From Talinum fruticosum (lineage: Eukaryota; Streptophyta; Magnoliopsida; Caryophyllales; Talinaceae): a stretch of 64,000 bases of DNA. The notes beneath the pieces are model-generated. The model worked only from the letters and a program-made list of their open reading frames with translations, did no database searches and was not told the origin of the DNA. Positions 23,801 through 36,070 of this stretch are shown here, in pieces. The stretch lies in NCBI GenBank assembly GCA_021018815.1, contig JAITYX010000012.1, forward strand, positions 2,666,001-2,730,000, in the 5' to 3' direction. Positions within the stretch are counted from its first letter, which is position 1, and the number at the start of each line of letters is the position of its first letter. The position numbers and the translations under genes are program-made.

Positions 23801-24530
23801 TCACTCCTAAAGGAACGCGAGACACATGGTCAAGTTTTTGACTCGTAATATTATCTCTCGTTATGGGGTACCGCATGAGATAATCAATGACCATGGTAGT
23901 CACTTTAAGAAGGAGGTAGCAGACTTACTCGGAGAAGTCTAAGATCAAGCATTATATGTCTTTACCCTATCATCCTTAGACTACTAAAGTAGCCAAGGCA
24001 CCAATAACAATATCCACAAGACCATAGAGAAGATGACTGTCACCTATAAGGATTGGCCTAATAAACTACCATTTGCCTTATGGGGTTATCGAACTTCAAT
24101 TAGGACATCAACGAGAGCAACTCCTTACTTAGTCCCTTGTTTATGACATGAAAGTAGTCCTTCCAATAGAGATTGTCATCCCCTCATCAAGGATCATAGC
24201 TGAAAACAAAATTTCGTAAGCGATTAGGTGAAATCATCATACGAAGAGTTGGTCCTATTAGATGAACAACGTCTACATTCTCTACACAATTTCCAAACAT
24301 ACAAGGCATGTATATCAAGGGCATACAATATAAAGGTCAGACCTTGTCACTTGAAAGTAGGTGATATGGTCCTTAAGGAAAGTAGAGCACCTATCAAAGA
24401 TCCACGACAAAAATTCAAGCCCAAATGGCAAGGGCCATATATTCTCATCGGATCCTACTATAAGGAGCAACAAAATTCAATGATTTAGATGGCAAAGAGT
24501 CACTTCAGCATACAAACTTGGATCAACTAA
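20873..24530 (+). pseudogene. Ty3/gypsy (Tat) pol of Tat-0: protease-RT link, RT, RNase H, integrase
   Basis: This is the continuation of the gag at 4957-6712. A link segment (EKGILIPGLEIFND, EKEAPYFLNKEES) matches the minus-strand copy at 53066-53260. RT starts near 21530 (QPQEVNIGK; then DVFAWSYGDIHGID at 21600; RMKPELAL at 21700) and carries the catalytic YVDDM at 22137-22151. The thumb and connection part has LNPHKCAFGV near 22230. RNase H begins near 22990 (WTIYFDD). Integrase follows: a zinc-binding-like region in 23459-23743, then the C-terminal domain in 24228-24488 (VGDMVLKESRAPIKDPR, KFKPKWQGPY). Many stops and frameshifts make it dead. After it the antisense cassette begins. Confidence 0.85.
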
Positions 24531-24989
24531 AAAGTATTATGTTTAGCACTAAACTAAATAGATTAAACATAGAATCAAGTCGAGCCCGGACAAAGGACCA
24601 ATTTCAAACCGGCATTAACCCAAGCCTGGTCAACCTAAGACAAACTCTTGCCTAGTTTAGTTGGCTAGCGTTATTTGTTTTCCCATGACTATTTTTAAGA
24701 CGGTCCATATTTCGACGATGGTCTATAATTGTAGTAAGCTTATTTAAAGGCTGTCCATTGGACTTTTCCAAGTGAGAAATTACAATTAAAATAAAGTATA
24801 AAAGTAAGCATAATACTTGTATTTCACTTTCTTAATAATAGCAATAAGCCTATTGCTTATCCTGTTACATATCTAAGGGAAAAGCAAGCACACAACTTGA
24901 AAATAAAATCCTAAGAAGGAAAACCAAATTTAAAAATATAGTGATATTCCTAATTTCTAGCTTCTAGGACCTAGTTAATCTTTTAGAGT
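24531..24989. other. Spacer between Tat-0 integrase and the antisense cassette
   Basis: A/T-rich sequence corresponding to 38191-38760 and 51091-51600 in the other copies, in reverse orientation. It should hold the 3' UTR of the antisense DUF7745-like gene, but no clear AATAAA is seen on the minus strand here. No gene is present. Confidence 0.45.
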
Positions 24990-26285
24990 ATGTTGCATTT
25001 CCTTAAGTCCGCTACATCGGTTCTTCAATTCTACGGATCCTTCTTTATTCCTCCTTCTTAGCCTCGGCTTCTCTCCGGGAGCCTCCTCATTGACTTAAGC
25101 CCTTAGTGTCCTATGCATCATAAGATCAACCTCTTCTATCCATTGTAAATCAAATTCAAAGACAGACTTCATAACGCTCTTCCTTGGGCTTCGCCAACTA
25201 TGGCGGATTAATCCAATACTCATTCCAAGATTGGAATCGGGTAGTGCTATTAGGCTTAAACCACGAAGACGATTGTACATTGTCCACATAGGGAATGTCC
25301 TCCGTCCAACCCATTTGCAGCATAACATGGTTTGAGAAGTAGTGTGTGTTGTACTCAAACCCTAACGATTGCACAAATGGGTACCTCGGAGAATGGGTCT
25401 TGAATTGTGACATATGCTAGTGTTGATGCACCAAATTACCGGAGGAGTGGCATCCAACCACACCATACACCCAATAGTCGATCGCTAGATCAAAGCAGCA
25501 TGTCGACGCCTCGACGTAACCGCTTAGCTAAGTATGCATCATCCCTATGAGGATCTACAACCAAGCCCAGATGCTCCATTAGCAAGATCTTCACATAACA
25601 AAAGTATCGCTGCTGATGCCGAATAACCGCTGTCACCGACTGGGTTTTGAGGACCATATCGATTATTAGTCGTACATGTAGTATAAGTGGGCTACCAGTG
25701 AAATTCTTGTTCGGATTCACTCAAATCCGATTCACCAAAAAGGTTTCCCCAACAATTAACAGGATTATGAAGTAGTATTCTCCTAACCGTTCCGCTACCT
25801 TCGATAATTCACAATCCATGTGGCCTCCCACCGGTAGTAAGCCACCTATTAAGCACATGATGATAGCATCGCGTTTCCGGATGCATGCTAGCCCTAATCA
25901 ATACATGGGATGAAAGTACAACACGAGGATGGCCTAGTTGACCCGATTCCTAATTAGGATCAACTCCATATCCCTTTTGTTCAGGCCTACCAGCTACCTG
26001 TAGGTTCTCGCCATATTGTTAGAAGAGGTGGGAACAACTAGCCTAGTATGATAGGTGCAACCAAGTATGGCATCATATTCCTTTAGTAGAGGGCCTAGCT
26101 CCCTATTCCCTTAATTGAAGGCGTGCGATACGAGTTCCCGGTAGGACACTACAACCCTCACCAGGGTCCAATGAATTTTCACCGCCCGATGCTAAAGGGT
26201 GTTCGGTGTGTAAATTGACAGACGGACCTTTTCTACCTCCACAATTTTACGCATCAATCGAGGTTAACTCAACCATAAAGTTCAT
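24990..26285 (-). pseudogene. DUF7745-like gene, antisense in Tat-0
   Basis: On the minus strand an ATG at 26285 opens MNFMVEL, like the other three copies. The frame at 25413-25198 reads THYFSNHVMLQMGWTEDIPY, matching the 'YF..RVMR.MG..Q.IP' segment in the C-terminal halves at 13200-13290 and 50640-50690. The core FGD motif is badly eroded here. This is the most damaged copy, and the call rests on position and on these two shared segments. Confidence 0.5.
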
Positions 26286-26591
26286 GATTTTACATGAGGG
26301 AACTTCGGGAATGTGACTTGTATAAGGAACTTCGCTAGGTTCTCTCGGACTATGTTCTATTTGGGATCACCAAGATCTTTATTTATTCGCTTCAAAATTT
26401 ACTTTAACATGCATTATCTCACCGCCGCCCCATTATGCAGGACCTACCAACATGCATCGATCCGAGCTTCTAGTCCGCCTACTACGCCAAAATGTAATGT
26501 TTTTCCGATGAGCCGCCTTCTCATTTTCAGCTCGTTTTGTTTTCAGTCCATTTACTTAGGGTCATGCTATTATCATTTCTATTGCTCTTTT

Positions 26592-26622
26592 TTATTTTCT
26601 TTTTGGGGAATGGGGGCTAGTG
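26592..26622 (+). other. Second purine-rich tract of Tat-0
   Basis: The sequence reads TTTTGGGGAATGGGGGCTAG followed by TG, in element-sense orientation. It is conserved between the antisense PMD and DUF7745-like genes in three copies (also 11768-11795 and 36241-36266). It resembles the 3' polypurine tract but lies about 5 kb upstream of the Tat-0 LTR. The role is unknown. Confidence 0.5.
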
Positions 26623-26699
26623 TAATTTTTTTGAATTTATCTTTGAAATTTTTCACATCATGCAAATAAAGAAAGCGTTTTAGATTGAGTTTCTTTTTG

Positions 26700-29600
26700 C
26701 ATTCATCTTTTTGAATGAGTCTAATCATAATAAAAAAAAACACTTAATTAATAGAAAAAGCACCCTAAAAAAGGTTATTAATAATTGCCATCGTCGAAAT
26801 CTATGTCGGCATATTCGAAGAAGTAGTTGCCCATATCTTCCGCAAGGGACATTGAGGCTCGCTTATTTATCGTCACATGAGAAGAACAAGCTCTACACTC
26901 CCAAGATAGTTGTGGAGCCTCATGACAAGGCCCACTATAGGTTGATCTCGTTAATATCATAAGGCCTACTATATGGTTCAAGAACTTGCAAGGGAATAGC
27001 ATCGACGCTAGCTCCAAAAGAGCTAGGCTCAACTCCACATGAGCTTGTCCCAAGTCTAGATGAGCTTGGCCAAGCCTTGGAAGTACTATGTCCGTGGGAA
27101 CGACGAGATGTACGTTGCGAAGCACGACCTCAACAAGCATCACCGGATGGTGTTTAGGGCTGATAAGGCATCTCCTTATAAACGCTCAAACCACCAAGGA
27201 AACGACCCAAAGGAGGAGACCTAAAGCAACGATCTTAAAAGGATAAAAGAGTAATTAGCACATTGTAGGAACCACAGCCGGCGAGACCCGCCTGGGACCG
27301 AGCTTCCCCACGAATGATTGGCGTAGGTTTTTAGAAAGTTTTAAAGAATGATTTTAGGGTTTTGGAAATGACTTTTGAAATGTGGGGATTAATCTCTTAT
27401 AGAGAGTTCCAAATTTTATTAGACCAAGTTAAAGAATTAAATCAGATTTGATTGGTGATTTCTTTAATTATTTTATTTTATAAATTATTTTTTGAATTCC
27501 GGGATATTATTTCCTAATTGAAGAATAGTAAAAATGTTAGAAATTAGGGTTCCGCCGTGAGGATTTAGGGCTAGGCATGTGTGAAGACATTGGTCCGGAC
27601 CCAAGCTTCAGCCGGTGCAAGTCAAAGCCTACACTCAGCTATCACCGCCGCCAGCCAAGGGCTTGGGCTAAACCAGTCAACCTTAGCCTCCGGCTCGGCT
27701 GGCAGATCTAAATCTCCTTTTATTTTAACCCTTGAATAAGAAAATAACCGAGATGCATTTTTAATAGAAATAAAGCAAAAGGTAGTAAAGAAAGCATTAA
27801 AGAAAAAAGAAAAAGGAAAGCAAAAACTAAAAGATTACATCGGGCGGGGAGGAATTAAAAATGTTATTGCATCTCTTTGATCCACAGATACGAAAATCAA
27901 TAAAAAACATAAATTAAATAGCAGTTCAAAAGTCGAATGGTTGTCCTCGGGATGTCTTACCTGTTTATCTCGATCTCCGCACTGGATCTCCTCATGCGAC
28001 GACGATGAATCCAAGGAAAGGACTTCCTTTCATGAATCTTGAAAAACGTGAGTTTGTAGGGAGTAAGAAAGATCGGTTGAATGAATGCCCAAAGATCACA
28101 ATCACTAAATATTTTGTAGCTCTTTGTACAAATTCAACGACATTAAGTAGAAAAGAGGAGAATTTAAGGATCCTTTTTCGCGGAGTAGCATTTAGGAAAG
28201 GGTATTTTTAGCTCGGTTCAGCAGCGTAGCACAAAAGAAATAAGCCATATCCAAATGAGAGCTAGGGCTCTCTATTTATAGGAGAGACCTAGGTCAAAAA
28301 TGACCTAGGGATGCTCTCGATCAACCATCTAAACAACCGAGAAAAAACCCGGCTAGAATATCTTAAGATTGAACCGGATAGAGCATATCCACGACGTCGG
28401 CCACCCGGGCGTGCCTAGGGTTTCGTGCCTAGTGTGTTTTCAAGGGAGTCTCAGGGGCAAAAAGTTGCATTTCACTTAAAATCCAGGGGTTACAGGCGTC
28501 GACCATACGACACTTTTTGAGGGAGACAACTCCTAGTCTCATGCCGATTGTCTTGGAGCTTAAACACGACACTTTGATACTGGTGATCATGAAATGCGGC
28601 ATCTAATGTCTTCTTGGAGGTCTTCAGCTCCTTATCCGATTAGACAAAAACGAAATGTAGAATTCTTATCCTGGAATATTCCAAGTATGCGGCACTAGAC
28701 TCTATCGTCTTTGAAGGCTTGGCCCGGTCTTGGATCGTTCGAAGGAAAAGTGGATTTTAGACTGACCCAAGTAAAAAGGCTATTTATTTAATGTTGGGGG
28801 TTCTTTGTGGTTTACTGGCTTCCACCGCACAAATCAAACATAGTCCATGATCTAAATCCTCAAACAGGACTCGAGATTTCATCATCGGGCCAACAAAATA
28901 AAATACGATATTAGATGAGGTAAGAGATGACATTTTTAGGTGTCTACACATATAAACCAAGAACTAAAGAGTTAGCACTCCAACTAACTAGACATACGTA
29001 AGATAAGTGAAAAGTGCGACTAGTAAATAGATCTCTAACAACGAAGAAGAGCAGATTGGAATCTTATGGAAATTGTCCTAGATTGCTCATGATCATAATC
29101 GTCATGTGAGGAAAGGAATTTTAGTATACAACTAAAATAAAGACCATAATACTCTTACCCCATTTCTAGTTTCTAGGGAATGGACGTCCCACACATTCCG
29201 ACACGGGAATCATTAGAATTTGAATGATTTTTGGGGGCTTCCTAGGCAAGGAAACGTCAACTTCGAGTCAAGGAATATGGATATCGCCTTGGAGTGCCTA
29301 TACCGCAACAAGGTTAATTTTCATGCAAGAAATAAAACCAAATATCAAGGGGTTAAGAGTTATTCGGGTCATAATCCTCCCCATGTATTGAGGATAAGTT
29401 GAAATTGTGTCAAGAAAGAGTGTAAGGATATCCAATCACTATCTCCTCATACTCTTCCTATGTAACTCGACCAAAGGTAGAACATGGTTTGAAGTAGATC
29501 CTTCGGTACAAAAGGTGGCCATGTATTATACCGAATTCGGGTGTAACCCGAGTTCCCGAGGTACCAACAAAAACCATATAGGCCTTCCAAAACAACCTGC

Positions 29601-31270
29601 CTCTCACTTAGATCCCTTGTAACTTGGAATCACGAAGGAAGCTAATTTCGACGCCATGGGTGAAGATTAGGCTACACGAAGCATAAGAATTCAACCTAAG
29701 AGCATCAAGGCAAGGATAGTAAGCTTTAGTGGCCAAGTAGAAGCAACCAAGCACCACTTTGGGCTCATGCTGGCTCCACCACAATCCACACCACACCATA
29801 GGCAAGGACATAATCGGAAGATGAAAAATAAATGACTTTTGCACCATACTAGTCTAAAATCTAAAATTCAAAGAAACATACCATAGACACTTTCTTGCGG
29901 GCGGGACACAAGAAAGAAAACCGTACTTCTTTTGGTTGAGCAAGGTAGATGGTTTCCCATGCGACCATTACAGGAAATTTCCGGTGGACCATTTAGACAG
30001 GCAAAAATTAATGAAAATATTCGTACACCCACGACTATGAATTTATCACACAAGTAAATTCTTATCCATACAGGATAGGAATAAAAGGTTAAGAGGAATA
30101 GGGAAAACCTCAATTATCCTCTATAAGCCGGACAAAGGCGTACAACTAACCGAATTTTTCTCGGGAGTAATGCGTCGGGCACTCGCATGAAAACCACTTA
30201 TTAAGCAAGTATATGCGGGCACACCCCAATGGAAGTCTTTTACTCGGTCTAAGTTTACAAATTTTACTAGATAATGAAGTTGGATTATGCACCCTTGGTC
30301 AGAAAAGATGGACATGCTCAACATAAGAGCAATCATGATACAAGCCTCTTGTTATGGATCATGTTAAGCCCACAACTCGGAAATGGTGAAAGAAGAAAGG
30401 AGAATCAAATTCTTAAAGGACTTGGTCTAGGGAAATCAAAGAGCAATCCGACCACAAAGGTGATGAAGATAATCATGATTTTGGTACAAGTTTCAATCAT
30501 ACACCTCCAAAAAATCTAAACTTATAAGGACGGCGAAGCCTAGAGGAGTAATGGTCATTTCCCCAAAAGGAAGATAAAAGGTCTTAGTGGTATCTGAAAA
30601 TCACTCACCGATAGCTCGAGTAATAATCCGAGTGAGTGACATTGCACAAATGACTTAAAATAGTGCAGAGTAGACCAAACCCGACGTTGGTTAAAGTTTG
30701 CTCCAATAGGTAATCTCGTTCTCTCGAAGGTGTCAAAGAATTTCTTGATAGCATTGCTACTCCTAATAGTGTCCCCTACAAACAACAAGGATTTAAAGCA
30801 TCTTAATTAAGTGCCACACTTGCACGAAATAGAAGAAATTTAAGTCAACACATTTATCATGGCGGAGATCAATAATGAGGTAACATGACTTTTGGCCTCC
30901 ACCAAGAGGTTACTTGGATTTTATTTGTGGTGAGGACACCTTCCTTTTCCAGGAATGAGTCTTGGGTCAAGCTCTTGGCCCTTATTCTTCTCGTGGGATG
31001 AAGACGTCTTCGAGACATATTATAAAGATTTTTAAGAAGACCACATTAGTTTTCTTAAGAAATAAGCGAGAGCAAGAGGAAGCAAGAATAAGAGTTGTGA
31101 AGATGTGCAAAATGAGCTCCCAATCATCTCCTTTTATAAGCACAATCGGTCTGTATAAAAAGACAAAGCATAAATTGAAGCCATTTTCTGAATGGCCAAC
31201 TACATGCTCCCGACCGCTTATTGCAAGAAGCCGACCGGTGCCGGTGCCTAGGACTAGCGCGATTTGACAC
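26700..31270 (-). pseudogene. Plant mobile domain (PMD) gene, antisense in Tat-0, interrupted by an LTR
   Basis: Read leftwards, the frame at 30336-30121 gives SMSIFSDQGCIIQLHYLVKF and then DRVKDFHWG, the same segment as the Tat-1 copy at 9994-10150. The exon corresponding to 10636-11147 runs to a donor GGGTAAGAG whose GT is at 29158-29157. The next exon lies near 29090-28990. A Tat S2 LTR (27264-28948) sits in the following intron, and exon sequence resumes near 27225. An A/T-rich tail with the second purine tract follows. Stops are frequent. The gene is antisense to Tat-0 and lies before its polypurine tract and 3' LTR. Confidence 0.6.
27264..28948 (-). repeat. Tat LTR, subfamily S2, probable solo LTR in the PMD intron
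   Basis: A 1685-bp LTR with both termini present (TGTAGGAACC and GGTGTCTACA on plus; true orientation minus). Neither a primer site nor a polypurine tract adjoins it. The flanks CACAT (27259-27263) and CATAT (28949-28953) match in four of five bases, consistent with an aged target duplication. A TATA box block (CTCTCTATTTATAGG) lies near 28269. It is closest to 46682-48657 and 14166-16100. Confidence 0.75.
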
Positions 31271-31780
31271 GATTTAACCACATGCATCAGGTGACAGGTG
31301 GCATGGCCTGGAACTAGTGTGATTCTCGTAAGCGTGGCCGAGAGCTCTAGCAGCCCATGCAACCAAATAGACACATGAGGCCCATTTTTCAACTTTTTCC
31401 AGTTTGCTTTTCAGTCACTTTTCACTGTAATATTTAGGTAAAATTTGAAACTTTAGACATTTGATTATTTATAATAGAATACTAGTACAACAGAATCATT
31501 TAGCCAAGCATCTAATTAAGAGCCGATCAAGCTTGAGCATAATTACCGAGCTTAAGGACTTTGATCAAGCCAAGCTTAGGAGTTTTCGAGCCGAATTTCG
31601 GAATGCGTGCGACGATCAAGTTCGAGCCCAAATTCGTCAAATTTCAAGTCGGGAAACGGCCGATTCCGGACATCTTAAATCAAGTGGACATCCGAAGATG
31701 CGATAGACAAATAAGACAAGTACCCTTTAATGTCTGCTTTAACCCTTCGTCTTTCGGACTCGGTCAAAGTTCGACTAACT
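31271..31780 (+). promoter_or_regulatory. Tat-0 3' untranslated region and polypurine tract
   Basis: The sequence is the reverse complement of the 3' UTR of the other Tat copies and ends in CGGTCAAAGTTCGACTAACT just before the LTR start at 31781. The tract has lost its G-run. This fixes Tat-0 as a plus-strand element with its 3' LTR to the right. Confidence 0.6.
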
Positions 31781-32056
31781 CGTAGACACCGAAACGTGTC
31801 ATCCTTATCTTTTTATTTGAGTTACTCTTTTGTTAGCATAGTGATGAAATCCTAATCCTATTTACAAACTCGGGTCATAATCAAACTGAAAACGGTGTAA
31901 CTGAAACAAGTTACCCATAAAAATCATTTAGCACAAAAAAATAGCCCATTTTCGCTTCGGCTGGTCCACAAACCAATTTTCGGCCTACCGGTTAGAACTC
32001 CCATACTAGGATCCAACATGGGCCTAGTCTAAGAACCTACTAAAACATAACATTTC
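31781..32056 (+). repeat. Tat-0 3' LTR, first part
   Basis: It starts CGTAGACACC (TG decayed to CG) and aligns with the start of the Tat LTRs read in element orientation, for example the reverse complement of 8290-8560. It stops at 32056, where the Tat-3 LTR begins with TGTTGGAACG. The last five bases, ATTTC, are the candidate target duplication. The rest of the LTR is proposed to be 62260-63644. Confidence 0.65.
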
Positions 32057-33971
32057 TGTTGGAACGCCCTCGCGAGGGCTAGCCCTTTCGAAGACAGGGT
32101 CAAGTGGTAGACAAAACGGACCGTAGTTTTCCCATATAGCGGCCATGGCTCTCTTTTGGTTTTTAGGCTTTTGAAAATGATTTTGAAAGTGGGGTACGCC
32201 TCTTATTGAGATTTCGATTTTTATAATTCAATTTAAAATGGTTTAAGCAAAATTGTGATTGGCGATTTTATTAATCTTTTAACTCGTAGAAAATTAATTT
32301 TAGATGGTCCTAAAATATTATTATTTCATAATCCGAGAAAATATGAAAAATATGATTCATATTCTGCCGCAAGCTTTTTGGGCCAAAAGGTGTGATAACA
32401 CCGGTTTGGATCAAGAGCCAAGCCCAGTGATCGGCCGCCGACGAAAGCTAGTATCGTCCGGTCAACGGTGCTAGTTATAGCTAAGACTAATGAGTTAGTC
32501 TCGATCCATGGCCGTGGCTTCCGGAAAACCAATAAGTTTTATTCATTTTTTAAATTAGAAATGTCGTGATACAATTTAAGAGAAATAAAATGGAAAAGGG
32601 AGAGTCGTCAGTTAGTTTTATGAATAGAAACTAACAAAAATAAAAAAGAATAATTTTCAATCCGAATATGGGAAAAGTAAGCGTGCAAGCGGTTTAAAAA
32701 TGACTCCATCGGTCTAAACCAAGAATCAAGAGTTCGGGGTGAAGGTACGAAATGTAGGGATAAGCCCTTTATTTCGCCCGTAAACAGATGACTCTACTTG
32801 TTCGAATTGTGAGTTAAACTAACGTATTTTCAATGAATCATACAACATGCAAATTTGGAAATTAAATCAACAAAAACATGTGCAAAAAGAAGTAAAAATA
32901 ATTAAGAAAGCCATAAAAGAAAGCAAAAGAGAAAGCGAGAAAAATAAAATTACAGTGGGTGGGGATGAATTTAAAAAATGATTACATCTTGATACACGAT
33001 ACGGAATGCATGAATGGTATAGATTAAATAAACTGTTAGAGGGAATGAAAGTGGATTAAGCGCCCTCGGGTTGTCCCACTCGCCGATCTTGGATGACGAG
33101 CTAGATTTGAAAGCGTGATAGTGGGTGATCAAGATTAAAGTAGGCTATTTTGTTGATTTTGTGAAGGTAAGTAGTGTGAAAAGTCGAAGATTAGGACATG
33201 TAAAGGAATAGCGAGATCGTTTAAGAGTGTAATGGAGATTAGTTGAAAATGAGCCGATAGATCGGAATACAAATATAGCATTCAATAGCTCTTAGCTTAA
33301 TTTCGATAGCATCTAGGGTATTAACCTCTTTCAAAATGGAGGAAATGATCCTCTATTTATAGCAGAAATATTAGGTCACAAAAATGACCTAAAAGGTATG
33401 CAAGCAATCGCCTAAGAAGTTGAACCGGATCGGCCGGAATCCATAAAAAAACCAGATAAAATCGCATTCGAGTACGGATCCCATGGGAAGTGTCACGAAG
33501 CTACGGTGTCGACCTTAAAAGGGCGTCGTTTGGAAAACTAAACTTCCGTGCCTTGGTTGAACATTGGAGCAAGATGCAGTACTTTGGCGATATGAACCAT
33601 GAAGCGCGGCGCCGGCCTCAAACGACCTTGTTTGGACACTAGAGCTCCGTGTTACGCCGGGACGCCGAGGATAAAACATTGCGTTCGAGTGAGTAGCAAA
33701 GCCTAAAGCGCGGCACTGGCCTCTTTCTTATTGGGAGCCTTGACTAGGACTTGGTCCTGCCAAAAGAAAATGGGTTTGTTGGGCGACCCAAACAAAAAGG
33801 CTTATTTTTATCGTGCTAATGGGTTTTTTATGCTTTATTGGCTTCCGTCGAGTCAATCAGACTCCAACCATGAATCGAGTTTGCAAATAGCATTGGGATT
33901 TCATCACTGGGCTGACAAATTAAAATAACAAAAATAAAAGAGATAAAAGTGATACATTTTTTGTGTCTATA
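32057..33971 (-). repeat. Tat LTR, subfamily S1 (3' LTR of Tat-3)
   Basis: A 1915-bp LTR from TGTTGGAACG to TGTCTATA. The polypurine side (GTTAGCCCC...) lies on the right, so this is the 3' LTR of a minus-strand element. By eye it is closest to 60301-62259; they share long runs such as the block at 33340-33400 against 61590-61660. The two are therefore proposed as a pair. A TATA box block (CTCTATTTATAGC) lies near 33350. Confidence 0.75.
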
Positions 33972-34530
33972 GTTAGCCCCTATATTGACCAAGTCCGAAA
34001 GATGAAGGGTTAAAGTAGATACTAAAGAATACTCATCTCGGCTTTAGGAATTACTTTGGATGCTCGATCAATCTGAAGTGTCTAGAATTGGTTATTGTTG
34101 AATCCAAACTCCGGCACAAGTGGCCTAGACTTGATCGTGATTCATGCGTTCGAAATCCGGTAAAACGATCCCGAGCTTGGCTTGATTAAAGTCCCGAAGC
34201 TCGATAATTTTTGCTGAAGCTTGATCGTCTTTTGATCCGAAGCTTGGCTTAATAATTTTGCTATACTAGCTTATTTGGTAGTGGATAATTGTATTCACGA
34301 ATGTTCGAGTATCTTTACCTAAATAATTTAGTCGAAAATAGATAAAAGATGAATCCGATAAAGTTAAAGTACTTGGGCTCCAAAGATCCACTTGCATGCA
34401 TAGCACTCCAAAAGTAACTAGCCACGCCTGGTGGGCCTCCACACTAGCTAGCTCCAGCCTACACGTGGCCTCCGTGCCGATGTGTGACACATAAAACCCA
34501 AGATAGACTTAACCAACTATCTTCCATTAT
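33972..34530. other. Tat-3 polypurine tract and 3' untranslated region
   Basis: The tract reads GGTCAATATAGGGGCTAAC on the minus strand at 33972-33992. The 3' UTR that follows matches 8586-9060. Near 34520-34535 it jumps into the middle of the PMD coding region, skipping the part corresponding to 9060-10180, so an internal deletion or unequal exchange is placed here. No gene is present. Confidence 0.6.
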
Positions 34531-36070
34531 TTAGCTTATGGAAGATTATTGAGGTATGCTCTAGCTCTTCATTTATTCCTTCTATATCTTATCTTACGCG
34601 GGTAAAATCTTACTTGTTTTGGCAAATGTAGTCGTCGTTGTATGAATACTTCCCGCACCTTTCTCCTGGCTGAACAAATCATCCAACATTTCCGACCTCC
34701 ATATCATGACCTAGGATTTATCTTCAACGTCCCAAAATTGATGATACCTTCCCTCAATGGCGTGACCTCAGTATTTTTACTTTAGGCCAAAAATAACCTC
34801 AAAATTGTGCCTAGAAAATTTTTACTTTATCGATTAGGTGGCAGCCACTGCCCACTGCCTGTGGTGGACCTTGTGGGCCTAGCTATGGTCGGTGCTAGCC
34901 TTGGTTATGCACGGTTTATGCTCATTTTCTTATTGCTTTTCACTTTTTATTAGCTATTTCCTTATAAATCCTACATATGCAGGCCAACTTCTATCCTTGA
35001 GCCCAACTCCAACTCCCTCCAAGTGTAATTATAGCATGGGTGTCAAGCGATAGGAGAATCCTATTTGAAGGTCCTTTTGGGTTTTGTTGGTATTTTGGTG
35101 AGAGAGTCACTCCTCAAATCCGGGTCAACACATAGCCTCTGTTTGTACCTCTTGATCCACCACCAACCATGTTCTACCTTCGCTCTCTTCCGCAACAAGA
35201 GCAAGTTAAGGCTAGCACCGGGTATCCCTATACCACATTCTTGAGTTTGTACATGTCTTACGCACATCATGCGGGCGGATAATGACTCAATTGGTTATTT
35301 CCCACTTCTTTCTCTCTTTTGTGTAGTTGAATTTCTTGTATGGAAATTAACTTTATCTTTCGGTAGCTTAATTTGGAGGACATCCACATTTTGTGTCTTC
35401 ATATGGACGTTACTCAACCCGGGTAATCTGCTCGTTATGTAAGAATTCCTGAAATCCCCAAGCAAGAATGTATTGGGCATCCTTTTCCTAGAAACTAGCA
35501 AGGGGTAAGAGTTTCATGCTATTTACTTTTAGTTACATGCTAAAAGTGTTTTGCTAACTTGTGTAAATTGTGTAGTATGACCGGGAGCAATCCCGAACCA
35601 TTTCCATTAATCTTCGATTTGTAATTAGGGGCATCCGAGATTTCGTTACCGGGAGATCTTTCCCAACCTTCCGGGTGAGTTCTTTAGTTAGTGATATGCT
35701 AACTTTATTAAGCTTTTAGTAGGCGTGCTAATTGCTCCTTCATTTTTGTAGAGGTGGTTGTTTAGAGCGTCTTCATCAGGAGGCCTCCTTTGTGGACCTG
35801 GGGCAAAAATGCGTTAATCTAGCCAACAAGCATCCTCTCGGAATCGTCTCGGTGTTCATCACAACATGCACATCATCGGAGCACTTCGAAGTGGGGTTTA
35901 GCACCTTCGGGTTTGGTCCTTCGGTGCTAGCCCAACATTGGTGAAGAGAGTCTAGATATCCCGACCCTTCAAGCCTTTGATTGTCACGGGAACCCGCTTC
36001 ATTTCCATAACTATGTTGGAGGACTTCGGGAATTATATCTTCAAGGACGCTTCCAATGGCGACGATTAGT
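34531..36070 (+). pseudogene. Plant mobile domain (PMD) gene, antisense in a Tat element, 5' exon truncated
   Basis: The sequence enters the gene at the counterpart of 10185. An acceptor ATATGCAG at 34975-34982 opens an exon (34983-35504) encoding ILFEGPFGFCWYFGERVTPQ and later PPPTMFYLRSL. It ends at GGGTAAGAG. A second exon, 35576-35674, sits between TTGTGTAG and GGTGAGT; it is exactly 99 bp, fully open, and begins YDREQSRTISINL. A third begins at 35752 after TTTTTGTAG. These splice signals recur in the other copies. A few stops remain in the first exon. This is the best copy for reading gene structure. It belongs to Tat-2 by the nesting model. Confidence 0.7.

Noticed and set aside
26778..27143. 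A 121-codon minus-strand frame as a host gene
   Set aside because: Its position matches the last exon and tail of the antisense PMD copy in Tat-0; no separate domain is visible.
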